DNA of 64,000 bases from Erodium maritimum (GCA_963921825.1 OY997591.1:22253515-22317514), one strand, 5' to 3'; counted from the first letter of the stretch, positions 23,280-35,914 are shown. Numbers and translations are program-made. Notes: generated by a model not told the origin, from the letters alone.

Positions 23280-24110
23280 TATAGGGTGTCATTGAAATCT
23301 CCAATCAAATCTCAATGAAGGGGAGATAGGGCACTCAGACTTCGAATCAAGTCCCAAGTTTCCCCTCGCTTCTCCTTTCTCGGCTTACCATACAATCCTG
23401 TAATACCAACCTGTCTCCCATCCTCAATCTGGATCACCAAATCAGTATGGTTCGAGGAAAAAGTTTTAATCTCCCCATTCTCCTTGTTCAGCCTTAACAT
23501 AGCCAAACCACCTCCACTATTAACAATGTTCACTATGAATGCACCTTCCATACAAAGAGTCCCTTTCTGTTTGTCAATCACAATCTTCCCGCATTTGGTC
23601 TCTGATAGAAAAACTGCATTGGGTTTCTTTTGAGTTACCAATTCAACTAGGAACTGTCTCACGTAGGATTCTCAAGCCCCCGATAGTTCCAAGTTAGGGT
23701 TATCATTGTTCTTGACGGGGTTGTTTAGCAACCCTCGCCAACAACGCCTAACACCACGACTCATCAATATGAAAATCATGGAGTATCATCCCAAAATCCG
23801 CTGCCTGATCATCAAAACTTCCTTTACGCTTGCCTAAAGATGAGCCTCAGTCCATACTCGGGAGAGAGTCCCTCCTACGGATCTGAACCTCCCTCCCAAT
23901 ATGATCCATGGTTCTATTTCTTGCCACAATCACTCTTTGAGAAATACGAACCGATCCATCCCTCTCGGACTCCACTAGGTTTGTAACCACTCTCATCTCA
24001 GCTGGACTCACATTCAGATCCATCGTTCCCCAAGATCCATCATCCCCTATGTTGTTACCACCACCAGGCCTACAAAACTCGTTACGAATAGTTATGTAAA
24101 ATTCGTAGGA
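23280..24110 (-). pseudogene. LINE fragment: ORF1 end and ORF2 endonuclease start
   Basis: Read right to left, 24110 to about 23700 resembles the end of a LINE ORF1. From about 23690 an ORF2 begins (TWNYRG near the start, then FLSETK, GGLAML, ITGLYGKP and TWDLIRSLS). These are the N-terminal motifs of an L1-type apurinic endonuclease. The frame is interrupted by a stop or shift near 23660 and stops at about 23312. RT is absent. It is a dead fragment. Confidence 0.75.
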
Positions 24111-24132
24111 TAGTTATGTGATATTTTTTTTA

Positions 24133-25814
24133 AGGGAAAATTTTACTTTAATACCCCGCCAAACATTTAATTTCACTTTGATACCTTAACATAAATTTTT
24201 TTCACTTTCATACCTAAACCAAATATTTAATTTCACTTTAGTACCCAACCTTTAACTTTCTGTTAGTTTGGATGGAAAAAGTTAAAAAGACCATAATACC
24301 CTAACTATTACTCAAATATTCAAACTCATGCCATTAGTTCAGAACTTGAAAATAAGTGAAATGACAATAATACCCTCCACTATTAGGGTATTAAAATTAA
24401 AATTTCAATATTTTTAAAATAAAATCAGTTTTTTTTTATAAATTCAGTTTCTTTTTATGATTTTTTAAAATATTTTTGAAAATTCAGATTTTAATTTAAA
24501 AAATTCATTAAAATCAGTTTTTTTTATAAATTCAGTTTTTTATTTTCAAAAATACATAAAAAATCAATTTCTTTATAAATTTAATTAATATTTTATTACA
24601 TTTATTTTTTATTTATTTTTTCATTTCTCTACCCAAAATAGTTTTTATTAAATTTCAGTTTTTTTAATTAATATTTTATTTTACTTTCCATCTCGCTGAA
24701 GACGAAACCAGATCCCACCAGGCCTGACATCCCCTCCGCGCACAAGCTCAACAAATCCAGCACCACCAGCGCCATCTCGTCCATCTCGCTGGAGCACGTC
24801 TTCCATCGCCGCCAGAGCATGTTCCAGAAGCAGGTCCACCATCACCGCCGTCGCGTCGGCTTCCACTGCCTTCATGCGGTTGCGGCCCCAGTGCCGCCTT
24901 GGTGGCCTACCGCGAGATCCGGTCGCAAATCACTCCGACGACCTCAGCATGAGTACCACGTGAGACACGGTCGGCGTCGTCTTCGTCTGCGTTGACGACA
25001 CAACAAGTAGTCGGGGCTTTCTGAAATTGGTTTATGCAAGTAATGAAATTGATGTTTCCCAAATTGATTTTGGAATGGGTTGAGGGCTTTCTGAAATTGG
25101 TTTCTACAAGTAGTTTTGGCTGTGAAAATATGGTGTGAAATACAATGGAACCAATGGTTTCTGCAAGTAGTTTTGTTGATTCAAGGTCTTGGATTGAAAA
25201 TGGGGGAGAGAGACGATGACGAGGAGAGAGAGGGGAAGATTGGGTAGAAGAATGAAAAAAACAAATATAATAAAATGTTAATTAAATTAAAAAAACTGAT
25301 TTTTATGTATTTTAAAAATAAAATCTGATTTTTATGTATTTTTTAAATTAAAATTTGAATTTTTGAAAATAAAAATAATTTTCATAAATAAAAAACTTAA
25401 TTTATAAAAATAAAAACTGGATTTTTGAAAATAAAAACTGAATTTATAAAAAATAAACTGAATTTTGGAAAAATAAAAATAATTTTGATAAATAAAACTA
25501 AATTTATAGAAAAAAACTGATTTTATTTTAAAAATACTGAAATTTTCATTTTAACACCCTAACAATGAAGGGTATTATTGTCATTTCACTTATTTTCAAG
25601 TTTTGAACCAATAACATGAGTTTGAAAATTTGAGTAATAGTTAGGGGTATTATGGTCTTTTTAACTTTTTCCATCCAAAATAACCAGAAAGTTAACGGTT
25701 GGGTACTAAAGTGAAATTAAATGTTTGGTTTAAATATAAGAGTGCAAAAAATGTATGCCAAAGTATCAAAATGAATTAAATGTTTAGTAGGGTATTAAAA
25801 TGAAAATTTTCCTT
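24133..25814. mobile_element. Long-TIR element with GC-rich cargo (Pack-MULE-like)
   Basis: The ends AGGGAAAATTTTACTTTAAT and, inverted, AAGGAAAATTTTCATTTTAA begin inverted repeats of several hundred bp (24133 to about 24690 against about 25250-25814). These include CATTTCACTTATTTTCAAG-type segments. The centre (24690-25015) is GC-rich and unlike the AT-rich arms. This architecture is typical of Mutator-like elements carrying a host gene piece. T-runs flank both ends, so the 8-9-bp target duplication cannot be fixed. The element ends about 160 bp before the REX4-like start codon and could supply promoter sequence. Confidence 0.65.
24690..25015. other. GC-rich possible captured fragment
   Basis: The segment is GC-rich with codon-like texture and sits between AT-rich inverted repeats. 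One minus-strand frame of 64 codons (24681-24875) is open, and the plus frame is also open for a stretch. I recognise no protein family. A captured exon is the simplest reading, and the donor is unknown. Confidence 0.4.
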
Positions 25815-25898
25815 TTTTAAAAAAACAATGGAAAGAAGAAACGACGTCGGAGTAAACGAAATTAGGTCGTCGAGACTGGAGAGGGTCGTTTCGTTTCA

Positions 25899-25937
25899 AT
25901 GGCAAAGTATCAATGGATTCGTTGTTTTAAAACTTAG
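25899..25937 (+). other. Possible upstream ORF of the REX4-like gene
   Basis: An ATG at 25899 opens 12 codons and a TAG, ending 38 bases before the main ATG. It would matter only if transcription starts upstream of it, which cannot be seen. Confidence 0.3.
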
Positions 25938-25975
25938 AGCGTCTCAGCTCTCTCTTTCGACGGAAGAAGACGAAG

Positions 25976-28878
25976 ATGGGAAGTGAGTTAAAGAAGAAGA
26001 ACCCTAAGCCGCAGTTTCAGCTGAACCCCAACTGGTCTCAGCTCCAGCAAGTACTTCTCTATCTCTCTCCATGTCTGTGTACTGTATGTATATGTTTGCA
26101 GGTCACTCAATTTCTGTTTTCAAATTTCGCAGAAGCTGAAGAGCGATGGCTCTAAACCTTTCAGAAACAGAACTAACCCAGACTCAGAAACGGAAAAATC
26201 CATACTGGGTACTAGCTCTTTTATTGATTTTTACATTCTTTCTTTTGCAATTCATATTTTTATACCAAAAAATTAGTACAAACTTCCATTGGTTGTAGAA
26301 GCCCGAAAGTGATATTTTTGACAGAGGAGTATTTGAATATGTTTGCTAGAAAGTGTTTTATGTTATTTGTAGGGATGCTCAATTAGTCTGTATATTTGGT
26401 TTCATTGTAACTAAAGGTAAGAGAAAAGAGAGGTCAGAAGCAGAACCTGATGATGCTCAGCTTAATCCTTTGATTCCAATAACGGATGACTCCAGGTCTG
26501 TTTATTCATCACTCTTAGCTACCTGCTTATTGTTATTCTGTTTTGGTTGCTTAAAGCCATTTCTGGAATAGCTGAATTTGGAATTCACATTGTATGTGCA
26601 ATAGATCAATCAATGAAGATAAAGAAGACCCAATTATACAAGTGTTTGGTTTAGTTTAGTTGAGCTGACTATTTCGGTTCTAATAGCAGAGCAACATAAT
26701 AAGCTGGAATAGAAGAATAGAAAGGATAAAAATTCGAGTTTAAACATGCCTTTTGTGGCAATCTGTGTTTCACAGCCTTAATCCCAATTCTGACCACTTA
26801 TATTTGATTAGAACAGTCATATGGAGCATGCACATGATAAATAATAATATAAAGTGAACGGGAGAATTTTCAGAAGCAGATGATCATGGCTAGAGTCTCA
26901 AGTTCAAGTTTTAGTACAATGCCTCAGTCGCAACAATGACAACTGTCTATTGGTTCTGAAAGTTTTGCTCGTGTGAAGTACATAATGGTTTACTGTACGT
27001 TGAAGTTTAATTGATAATTATATCTATTTTGAAGTCTTGCAAAGGTCAATCAATTTGCTGAGAGCAACTATTAGTTCATGGCAGATTTTAGAGGCATCAT
27101 TTTTTTTATAAGCAATCTACGTACCAAGACTTGAACTCAGGACATTGAACAAAGAACACATATTAATGTGCTATAACGAATTTTCTGTTCATGCTTTCAA
27201 TGAGTGATTAGGCATCAATATAATATTGTTAAGTTATATCAAAGGACAACGTGTGAGAGCTTCTCCACAAATTGTTGTTAAGTGAGCTTTGATTATAAAA
27301 TGGAATTTCTTTCTTGCTTATAATGTTATGTTAAATAGCTAAAATCTATTTGACAGTTTGACAGATGCTGTAGCCATGGACTGTGAAATGGTTGGTGTTG
27401 GTCAAGGAAACAAAAGTGCTCTTGGGCGAGTTACACTGGTATTTATCTAATCGTTAGATTCTCTCTCTGCTTGCCTTTGATGTCTGACTTTCCTTTGTCT
27501 GAATGTCATGCACCACTTAGGTCAGTCCATGAACTGGCTGTGTATCATTAGCAAGCTTCATGATACTAGTGATGAATAATCTGTTGAGCTGCATCCATAT
27601 CATATGGTTATGTAGTATAATTAAGCTAAAAAAGCCGCATTGAAAATAAACCTACTGTATAGCTTTATTCTCAAAGGAAATTTTGAAATAAATTCTGAAT
27701 ACTAAAAGCATAAACCATCATCTTTGTTTTTGTATGAAGTTGCTTTGGACCAGCACTTGCCATAAATTGGATGTTGTGATAGATCATTCACTGATTCACC
27801 TGATCTGTTACGATGGAACTTCAAATTCATGTTACATTATAAACCTGATTCTGGCTGTTCCTCTTTTTTTTTTTGTATTAAAATAATATCATCTTTGATC
27901 TGAATGTAAACCTTCATGCTTGTGCTTCTATAATTTGTTGAAGTCAATGTTATCTAACTGCATTTCAACTAATGGCAGGTAAATAAGTGGGGAAATGTCC
28001 TCTTGGATGAATTTGTCCGTCCAATAGAACGCGTTGTTGATTTTCGCACTCAGATTAGTGGAATTCGACCACAAGACTTGAGAAAAGGTTGACTCTCCTT
28101 CCTGTCACTTCCTATGCAAAACTGAGATTTAGAGGTTATATGTAGTCTGATATTGAGGATATATGACAAATCCAATTTGTAACTTCATGGAAAAACTTCT
28201 GCAGCAAAAGATTTTCGAGTTATTCAAAAGAAAGTTGCAGAACTGATCAATGGGAGGATTCTTGTGGGCCATGCCTTGCACAACGATCTTAAGGTCTGCC
28301 ACATTCCATTTTCTATATGGTATCATGGACTCCTAATGTGAAGATTTGACCTGAACTTTTTTTTGCAGGTTTTGCTATTAAGTCATCCCAAGAATGATAT
28401 GCGAGATACCTCAGAGTATCAACCTTTTCTGAAGTACTCCATCTTTTGCTATTAACTTCTACTTCGTTGTCATTTATATCCTGTTAAATTCACATCTGAT
28501 GGTTGATGGAACAGAGAAGGGCGTAGAAAGGCACTTCGACATCTTGCTTCAGAGTTTCTTGGTGTTAATATCCAAGACGGGCAGCACTGTCCCGTGAGTT
28601 CTCTAACTTTTCACGACTTCAATTTTCGTGTCAAGATCTACATGCATGTAAGATAACACATGAGGGTAATGTGCCTATGTGGCCCTTGTGATCTTGACAA
28701 AACACGTTATGTTTTGTTTTAGGTTGAAGATGCTCGTGCTGCAATGCTGCTCTATCAGAGAAACCTGAAACAGTGGGAAAAGAATGCTAAAGATCAAACG
28801 AGGCTCAAACAAAAGCAGAAGAAAAGGAAGAAGCCTAAGAAGAAACTACAGGGTAATGCTTTGCAAGCAGATGTTTAG
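25976..28878 (+). CDS. REX4: RNA exonuclease 4-like protein (DEDDh 3'-5' exonuclease), 9 exons
   Basis: This is the one intact host gene. Exons by hand: 25976-26050, 26133-26208, 26417-26495, 27357-27438, 27979-28087, 28205-28293, 28369-28433, 28515-28593 and 28723-28878. The sum is 810 bases, or 269 codons plus TAG, with every junction GT/AG and in phase. Exo I is AMDCEMVGVG (exon 4), Exo II is the GHALHNDLK region (exon 6), and Exo III is HCPVEDARAAM (exons 8-9). The DEDDh residues are therefore present. The N-terminus is Lys-rich and the C-terminus is a basic tail (KQKKRKKPKKK), fitting a nucleolar protein. Yeast Rex4/REXO4 acts in pre-rRNA processing, and that role is inferred here by homology. 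The start codon lies in a good context (AAGATGG). A TIR element lies just upstream and a poly(A)-tailed insertion follows downstream. Confidence 0.92.
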
Positions 28879-29360
28879 TTATGGAGGAAAAAGGGGTCAT
28901 TAAATGGGAAATGTATTGAACTATGAAACAGTCCATTTTATTTGTAGCATTAGATAAGTGATTAACGGTTATTAATACATGAGATGACTTCTGAAGGAAT
29001 TAATCCAATGTGTTTTTATGAATTGGAGACAGAAGGAAAATTACTTATTAAAAAAAATATAAAAACTAACGGTGATTTATGCCCGTTTTGCAAATACTTC
29101 TAGTGTACCATTTGTTGCAAATTGCAATACTCACAGTGACCTTTAGGTATTAGACGAGGACTAATCGGGACCAAAGCGGATTTTATAATTTTATTATTAA
29201 TAAATATATTACATATATAGTAAGATTTCTAAAATATAAATTATTTTAATTTACAATATAACATGGATACTATTTCAATTTACCATGAATTTTAATTTTA
29301 ATAGAAAAAAACTAACAAATATATAAAAAAACAGTAACTAATTTCAATTTATAGACGCCA
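28879..29360. other. 3' flank of the REX4-like gene, AT-rich
   Basis: The 3' untranslated region probably ends within the first 150 bases. The rest is AT-rich and I see no gene or clear repeat in it. Confidence 0.5.
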
Positions 29361-29375
29361 AGATCTCGTGTAATT

Positions 29376-30620
29376 TTTTTTTTGAGGATAACAAGTAATA
29401 TTATAAATCAAGTAGCGTTTGCAAAATACAAACACTGACATACAGAATGGAAAGGACTGCAACTTGAACTAGCAGCATATGAAATGACATAAGCTGAAAA
29501 GTAAATGTGCTCTTCAGACTGAGAAGGTGTCTGGAGCGTGGAAACCACAGACTGCGGTAGCGTCTGACGAAACCGATACAGTATGAACCAAACGAAATCA
29601 CGGATCGAGCAGATCCAGTGTGAAGACTTGTAGTGGTGGACTACGTATCCTCCTAGGTTATCAGCGTGCGTCGTCCTCCCTTGAATGATACGAGTAGGGC
29701 TCCTAAGCGCGGGATTGTTGACCCCTGAGCTGGTAGGGAGATACCATGTTGGCTTTTGGTGGAACCGCTGCCACCATACATCCAGAGAGGCGGTACAGCC
29801 GACCGACTCCCCTCTGGACCCCTTTGGAATCATTCCGTGAGGCGAGGGTGCCTGAAGCCCCCCGCCGCTGCTATGTATGATGCGCCATCATAATTACGAG
29901 AATCCCTCGAGATTCTGTGTCGGAATCGACCCAGGATCCGCCCCAACCCGTTTAAAAGCCCCAGATGGGTCGACCCACGGAGATCTGCCCCGACTCGTAC
30001 CCATACCACCCTGACCCGGACCTACGGACCTGAGATCGTCGACCTGCTTCCCAGCCGAGCTTGACCCATCCCGCGTCATCTCTGCTCCAAGCCCGGAGCC
30101 GCGCGATCCAACCCACATTCTGTCCAGTTCAGGTCTCGTCCCAGCCCGTAGGATCCAGTCAAGCCCAAAAGCCCAAGCCCGCCTTGCATCCGCTAGAAAC
30201 CCACGGCCCAAACCCGCATCAGGTATACCCGGTTCCTCAGAAACCCTAGCCGCCACTAGCTTGCCTTGCCACACTACCTTCTCCGGCGTCTCCTTCGATG
30301 CCGGTGCACTCCCGGAGCGAACCGACCCCACTACACCCATCGTCGTCGCCGCTACAATATCGGAGCTAACCGATGATAGTGATCGAGAAGAGGGAGACAC
30401 AACAACCGTGGCCGAAAGAGAGGGAGAAGAAGTTGCTCCTCATCCCGTTACTGCCGCCGTCAACTTGACCCGCGTTGCAAAAGAAATCTACATACCAAGG
30501 TCTGAAAACTTCATCAGAACAAAGTTGTTTATGAAAACAAAACCATATGGTGAAGACCTTGTTGTTGGGGTGAAGACTAGAGGAACCATGCTCAAGGCCA
30601 TGACTATTGCCATGGCCAAA
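29376..30620 (-). mobile_element. LINE-like body of the composite insertion
   Basis: Minus-strand frames at 30400-29894 (168 codons) and 29833-29408 (141 codons) fill it, but neither shows a recognisable domain. The plus-strand frame at 30261-30620 is also open, so coding is unproven. The abrupt switch to gypsy LTR repeats at about 30621 is not bounded by a TG/CA end, so it is a deletion or recombination junction. Confidence 0.5.
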
Positions 30621-33141
30621 CAGGCACTCAAGGCCACTCAAGACACCCCAACAGTCAAGACTCGGGTTCAACAACCCCACGGGCACTCACTGCCACTCAA
30701 GACACACCAACGGTCAAGACTCGGGTTCAACAACCCCACAGACACTCACTGACACTCAAGACACACCAACGGTCAAGACTCGGGTTCAACAACCCCACGG
30801 CACTCACTGCCACCCAAAACACCGACAGTAAGACACGGGCACTCATGGCCACCCAAGACACCAATTTAAACACACGGGCTCTCAAGGCCACCCAAGACGT
30901 CAAATTAAATACACGGGCTCTCAAGGCCACCCAAGACACCAAATTTAAACACACGGGCTCTCAAGGCCACCAAACTCAACAATAAATACCACGGGCTCTC
31001 ATGGCCACCCAAGACGTCAACAATTAAATACGGGCTCTTAAGGCCACCCAAACTCAGCAATAAATAACGCACAACAACCTCCGGCATAAAACGATGCCTC
31101 CAACAGTCCTAAGATCACTAGTTTCACAACCAACCTCCAGGCATGGTCATATGCCTCCAGTAGAACAATTATCGCTACGTTCTCTGTTCCTACGACACTA
31201 CTAAGTGTCACATGCTTTTCTCTTAAACGCTACAATCCCGTATCATGCTTTTCTAATATTTGCTACGATCCCGTATCATGCTTTTCTAATATTTAAATAA
31301 ACCTACTCAACCCACGACACCCCGGTGTCACATGCAATTCTACTGTTAACTTTCCCCAGTCAGGGTCGAGATCCGGCTACTTTTCCCTACCTCAACTGAA
31401 GAGCAACCGCTACGTTTCCTAGCTGCTGACGTTCCAGCCTACTACCTCCGGGCTCCACTTCGATCGAAGCCGGACGCTAAAGGAAACACGAAAGCCATAG
31501 ATTAATAACAGTTCCGCCGTTAAGTTAAAGGTCATGATTTATCCAGTTTTAAGATCGACGGTTGTCCCTTAAACTCGAGCAGGAGAAAAGCGGGGTCACG
31601 GCGAATCGGGTTTGAGTACCCGAGCACCGAAACCGGTGCATGCGAGGCACGGTCCCAATGCACGAATCCCGAGGTCCGATTCAGCGGTCCGCTTTTGTTC
31701 CTTTTTAAACCCGAAAAGCAGTCCATTTTACCCAGAGTTCCAGAGTCGTTCCCAAATCCGATTAATAACCCTTTTTCAAAACAGAACGGTTTTTATTCTA
31801 AATCAAATTCCCTTTTGATTTCAAATATGTTTTTGTTCCGGTCTTTTGAGCCCAAAATGAATTAGGTTCGGTTTTTGAACAACCGTTCCTAAATCCCGTT
31901 TACAAATTAGATTCACAACTCCTCGATTTAAACCGTTTTTAAAACCGAAACGCTTTTAATTCCTTTTCATTTTAAAACCCTTTTTCCTTAAATTTGATTT
32001 TCCAATTTACAACCATTTCTTTCCAAAACCGTGATTTCGGTTTCAACCGAAGCAACTCCAAAAACCGTCTTTTACCTCAATCTGATTTTCCAAATCTTTT
32101 CCTTCAAAACCTTAATCAAATCTAAACCGTTTTGCTTTGTTTTACTTTCCTTTTTAATTTCAAATCCGATTCCACTTTAATCGATTTCTTTAACGGGTTT
32201 AACAGATATGATTTCTCTCGACAGATCCAAATTAAATCGAACTGAACTACACGGGAAACTGAAATGAGGGGCTCGGTTTTGAAACCGGCCGGTCACCGAC
32301 GGAGACGCCGCCGACGACCAAACCTCGCGGTGAGAATCTCACCGTGGACAAAGGGAAACGACGGGGTGGTGGAGCACGGCGGAGTACGGCGGGGATCCGC
32401 CTCGGATCCGGACGAAGACGGGCTGTTCCGTCCCGGATCTGTGCTCGCGCCGGCGAGTCCGTCTCGGCTCGGCCGTGCACGGCGACGGCGGGACTCAGGG
32501 ACGCTCGGGCGCGGAGGGGCAAAGGGAGCTCGCCGTGGTTGAACGGAGGTCGGAGACGGTGATTTCCGGCGAGACAGGCCTGAGAGAGGGAGGGGTTCGG
32601 CCAACGGTGGCGGCGGCGACGTGAGCTGGAGAAGACGGGGCGAAGGCGTGGCCGGCCGGAGAAGGAGACGGTGTTGGTCGTGGGAGGACGGAGGAGAGGG
32701 AGCGGACGGTGAGGGAGCCGGAGCTGGTGCGTTGGCCGGAGATGGAGGCGGGAGATCGGAGCTGGCGAGGTCGGGATCGAAGAGGGAGGAAGGCCGGGAT
32801 CGAGTTCGAGGAAGGAGAAGGAGTGAGGGGAGGTCGGTGCTGGTGTGGTCGGACTCCGGTGAGGGAGAAGACGGCGTGGAGGAGTAAGGTCGGGGCTGCC
32901 GTTTCCGGCGAGATGAGAGGGAGTCGGGGGTGGGTTCGAAGAGGACGAAGACGAAGAGAGGGAGGGGTGTGGGGGTCGGCTGCGCAGGACAGAAGAGGGA
33001 GGTGGGTCTGTTCAGCTGAAACCCTAGGTTTTGGCTTATAAAGCCTGGGTTGGGCCGGGTCAGCACTTGGGCCGGGTCTGACTCGGGTCGGGTCAGTCCG
33101 GTCCAGCCCAAAACAATTTTTTTTTTTAGGCGGGTTTTACA
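30621..33141 (-). repeat. 3' LTR of the gag-only element (truncated, different U3)
   Basis: It starts TGTAAAACCCGCC in element orientation and runs left to a truncated end at 30621. The U3 half (31394-33141) has no counterpart in the 5' LTR. It contains a TATA-like box and a pyrimidine-rich leader whose open frames are probably not genes. The other half matches the 5' LTR almost exactly. Confidence 0.75.
33033..33045 (-). promoter_or_regulatory. TATA box in U3 of the 3' LTR
   Basis: GGCTTTATAAGCC lies about 100 bases inside the LTR in element orientation and is followed by a CT-rich sequence like a plant 5' leader. It is a likely promoter element of this LTR type. Confidence 0.55.
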
Positions 33142-33159
33142 ATCTACCCCCCTTAAAGG
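33142..33159 (-). other. Polypurine tract of the gag-only element
   Basis: In element orientation CCTTTAAGGGGGGTAGAT precedes TGTAAAACCC, the 3' LTR start. The same tract (TTTAAGGGGGGTATAT) precedes the 3' LTR at 56071. Confidence 0.8.
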
Positions 33160-33191
33160 AATTTCGCCCACGAAATTTAAAACAACGCTCA

Positions 33192-34649
33192 TTAACAGTA
33201 CCATAAACACGTACCCTGATAGGTCTCGTGGTAGGTGGAGGATCCTGGGGTCCGAGAGGCGGTGACCGCAAACACTCTTCCCTCTGACTCATGCTGCCTC
33301 TGACCCGGCGCACTGACCGTTGGATACCCATAGCCCTGCTGCTGACTTGGAGCCGGCGCGTTCGTCGACGGTTGCGAAAGCCTCGACTGTTGACTCTGAC
33401 GCGGGCGACCCCTAGGTGGCTGTACCGTCTGCGACTGCTGCGGCCGCTGCGCCGATATCGCTCCCAACGGCTCACGACACCATTTCATCGTGTGTCCCAC
33501 ACGTCCGCACCGGAGACAGCTGGTCTCATCGGCTCCCGACCCCGAGCCCTGGCCCGCCCGGCACCCCCGCCGCAAATGGCCTGGCTCCCTGCAGAGATGG
33601 CATGTCGGCACCCTCTGTGTCGCGACTGGCCCCATGGATGCCACCGACCCGTGCTGTCTCGCTCCACCCTGGTGAGTCGATGGTCGGAAGAATCCCGCGG
33701 TCCTCTGCTTCCTTGGGTCTCGTGACTCTGACGGCCCTGTAAAGTCGGTCGGCCGCTGTCGAACCTCGCGGGTTCTGGCCGCATCCTGGATCCCCTGCTC
33801 CACCGTCGCTGCGGTGTCCACGAGGTCGGTATACTTCCGTATCCTCAAGGCGAGAACCTGGTTCCGGATGCCCAGCCTCAGTCCGTCCTGGAACCGCAGG
33901 CAACGGTCCGTCTCGCTCGTCACCATCTCAGGCGCGAATCTGGCCAAGGCTGTGAACCTGGCCTCGTACTCTCCTACCGTCATCCCCCCTTGCTCCAGGT
34001 CCAAGAACTGCCGATGTCGCTCCAGCCGAGCCGACTCGGGAAAGTACTGCGTCATAAACACCTCCTGAAAGACGCTGTAGTCGTATCCGACCGTGTCCTT
34101 CACCCGCCCCCACCAGTGGTAGGCGCTGTCTCTCAGCTGATGGACCGCGAAAAACACTCTCCGTCGGCCATCCTCGACACCCAATGTGTCCAGGTCTCGA
34201 GTGACCTGCTCTATCCATCGCTCGGCTAGGTCGGGATTCGGCTCCCCGAAAAAAACAGGTATCCCGAGCTTCAGGAAATCTAGTAGCGCTCGGGAGGTAA
34301 GATCCTCGGTCTGAGCGGCCCTCACCGGGACTGCGGCTGCCTCTGGTGCTGGCGAAGCCGACTCTCGGCTGGCGATGACCGCCACCAAACTCTGAACGGT
34401 CCTGGTAAGCTCATCCAGGGCAGTCATCACTGGAGGGTCCGCGACTGGCGGAACACTAGGGGTGCCTGCAGATGGCCCCGCATCACTTCTCCCGTCTTCT
34501 CCGACGGGAGTGCCCTGTGCCTCCGCGTAGTCGGCGGGCTCGACGGTGGGTACCCGTCCTGGTGTCCCCGCTGACCGTCCCCGCCTGCCTCGCACGGGCG
34601 CTTGTCCCCGTGCCACTACTGCTCTTCCTCGTCTGCCACGAGCCATCAA
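33192..34649 (-). CDS. Gypsy Gag polyprotein, 485 codons, intact
   Basis: A full-length uninterrupted frame. It has an Arg/Gly-rich N-terminus, a Pro/Ala-rich linker, a retrotransposon gag capsid domain at about residues 120-290 (HWWGRVKD, YFPESARLERH, FLDLEQG, YEARFTALARFAP), and two CCHC zinc knuckles at about 350-363 (CHLCREPGHLRRGC) and 378-391 (CLRCGRVGHTMKWC). A Gln/Pro-rich tail follows. In autonomous relatives protease and RT would follow; here the frame ends about 50 bp before the polypurine tract. Gag would bind element RNA and form cytoplasmic particles. The frame starts with two Met codons at 34649. Its intactness fits recent activity or trans-supply of Gag, which is inference. 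Confidence 0.9.
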   Translation of the reverse strand: MMARGRRGRAVVARGQAPVRGRRGRSAGTPGRVPTVEPADYAEAQGTPVGEDGRSDAGPSAGTPSVPPVADPPVMTALDELTRTVQSLVAVIASRESASPAPEAAAVPVRAAQTEDLTSRALLDFLKLGIPVFFGEPNPDLAERWIEQVTRDLDTLGVEDGRRRVFFAVHQLRDSAYHWWGRVKDTVGYDYSVFQEVFMTQYFPESARLERHRQFLDLEQGGMTVGEYEARFTALARFAPEMVTSETDRCLRFQDGLRLGIRNQVLALRIRKYTDLVDTAATVEQGIQDAARTREVRQRPTDFTGPSESRDPRKQRTAGFFRPSTHQGGARQHGSVASMGPVATQRVPTCHLCREPGHLRRGCRAGQGSGSGADETSCLRCGRVGHTMKWCREPLGAISAQRPQQSQTVQPPRGRPRQSQQSRLSQPSTNAPAPSQQQGYGYPTVSAPGQRQHESEGRVFAVTASRTPGSSTYHETYQGTCLWYC

Positions 34650-35914
34650 TAGGTATCCTCTGCACGGATACGCGCAAACGTTCAGTTTGCGAACTCAAAC
34701 AAGGCAACAAGCTTGAAGACACTAACGCTCACACGGTCTACGTCTACCCCAACGTACTTGCTACCAAACGCCACACCGTTCACGCTAATCATACTTTAAT
34801 CATAATAACGCGCAAGCGAAGCTTCAATTTTTGGCCACACAAACGTCCACTAAGCCCTCATCCAGTCCTTTATGCATTTACTTATAACTTTCCGCAACCA
34901 AGCTAGTGTTCGCTACTCGTCCCTTGCGGGAAAGTAGTAAAGGGGATGAGCGTTAAGCTCACCTCCACGGACACCCGCTCGGTTATGGCATACTAGTAAC
35001 GCACCAAAGACTTACCATCCTAGTCAGGGCAAAACACTGACACCAAACTGAAGCCAAACAACCCACCGTCCATGCTAACAACACCTCAAGTACCCGTTCG
35101 AGTAAGATAAACCTCGACACGGGAAACTCGTCCTCAAATCAGTAAAACACCACTGCTCGCGCTATTAAAGCCTTAAGTATACTAATATGTAAGCGCCAAA
35201 CTCAACAACAGTCCAACCGTACCCCAGGCCCACGGCCTCTACAACCCATACCCGCGAACACAAACCGAGTCACACAATCACAAACCTAAACGCACAACGA
35301 AACGAACTCTTACCCTAGGGTACTCGTATTCTACCAGTCTCTTGGCGACCCGCACACTTGTGCATCGCGGACAAATTAACACCAAAACGACCCAACACGT
35401 ACCACAAAACCCGACTAAACCACGAACAAGCCCAACCGGCCAAACGCCCATAACAACAACGACGACGACACCCGCCCACCGGGCCAACCAAAGTCAAATA
35501 GCGCCCACCGGGCCTAACACAATCAGACACACACGCCCACGGCGTCAAACAAAAATCAAAACACTCAAATTTCTTTTAAGTTTTCTCCACTTCATTAAAA
35601 CCTCAATTCTTGACATCAGGTGGTTACAACTCGGTCCAGGCGTCCCCGAACTACGTTGTACCGACTTGACATCAGCACCGTCACGTTCGACTATAGGAGC
35701 GCTCCTGAGTCGACCCGCGACAGCTTAAAAACGTTTCACGCAGCACACACAAAACAGTATGCCAGTAACCCCGTACTGCACATACACACAGACAAAACAA
35801 AACTCAAGACCTTAAGGGTTTACACACGGTTCCCGACCTACGTGCCCAACGCACGACGGGACTTTACTGACTCGACTCTTCCCACCTAATTGACGGACAG
35901 TCCGAGGTGTGAAA

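Noticed and set aside
32293..33210. 305-codon Pro/Ser-rich ORF on the minus strand and Arg/Gly-rich ORFs opposite
   Set aside because: It lies in the U3 half of a gypsy LTR, crosses the LTR/polypurine boundary, and both strands are open because of high GC. There is a TATA box but no domain.
33291..34229. Several plus-strand ORFs across the gag region
   Set aside because: Antisense shadows of the intact Gag frame in GC-rich sequence.
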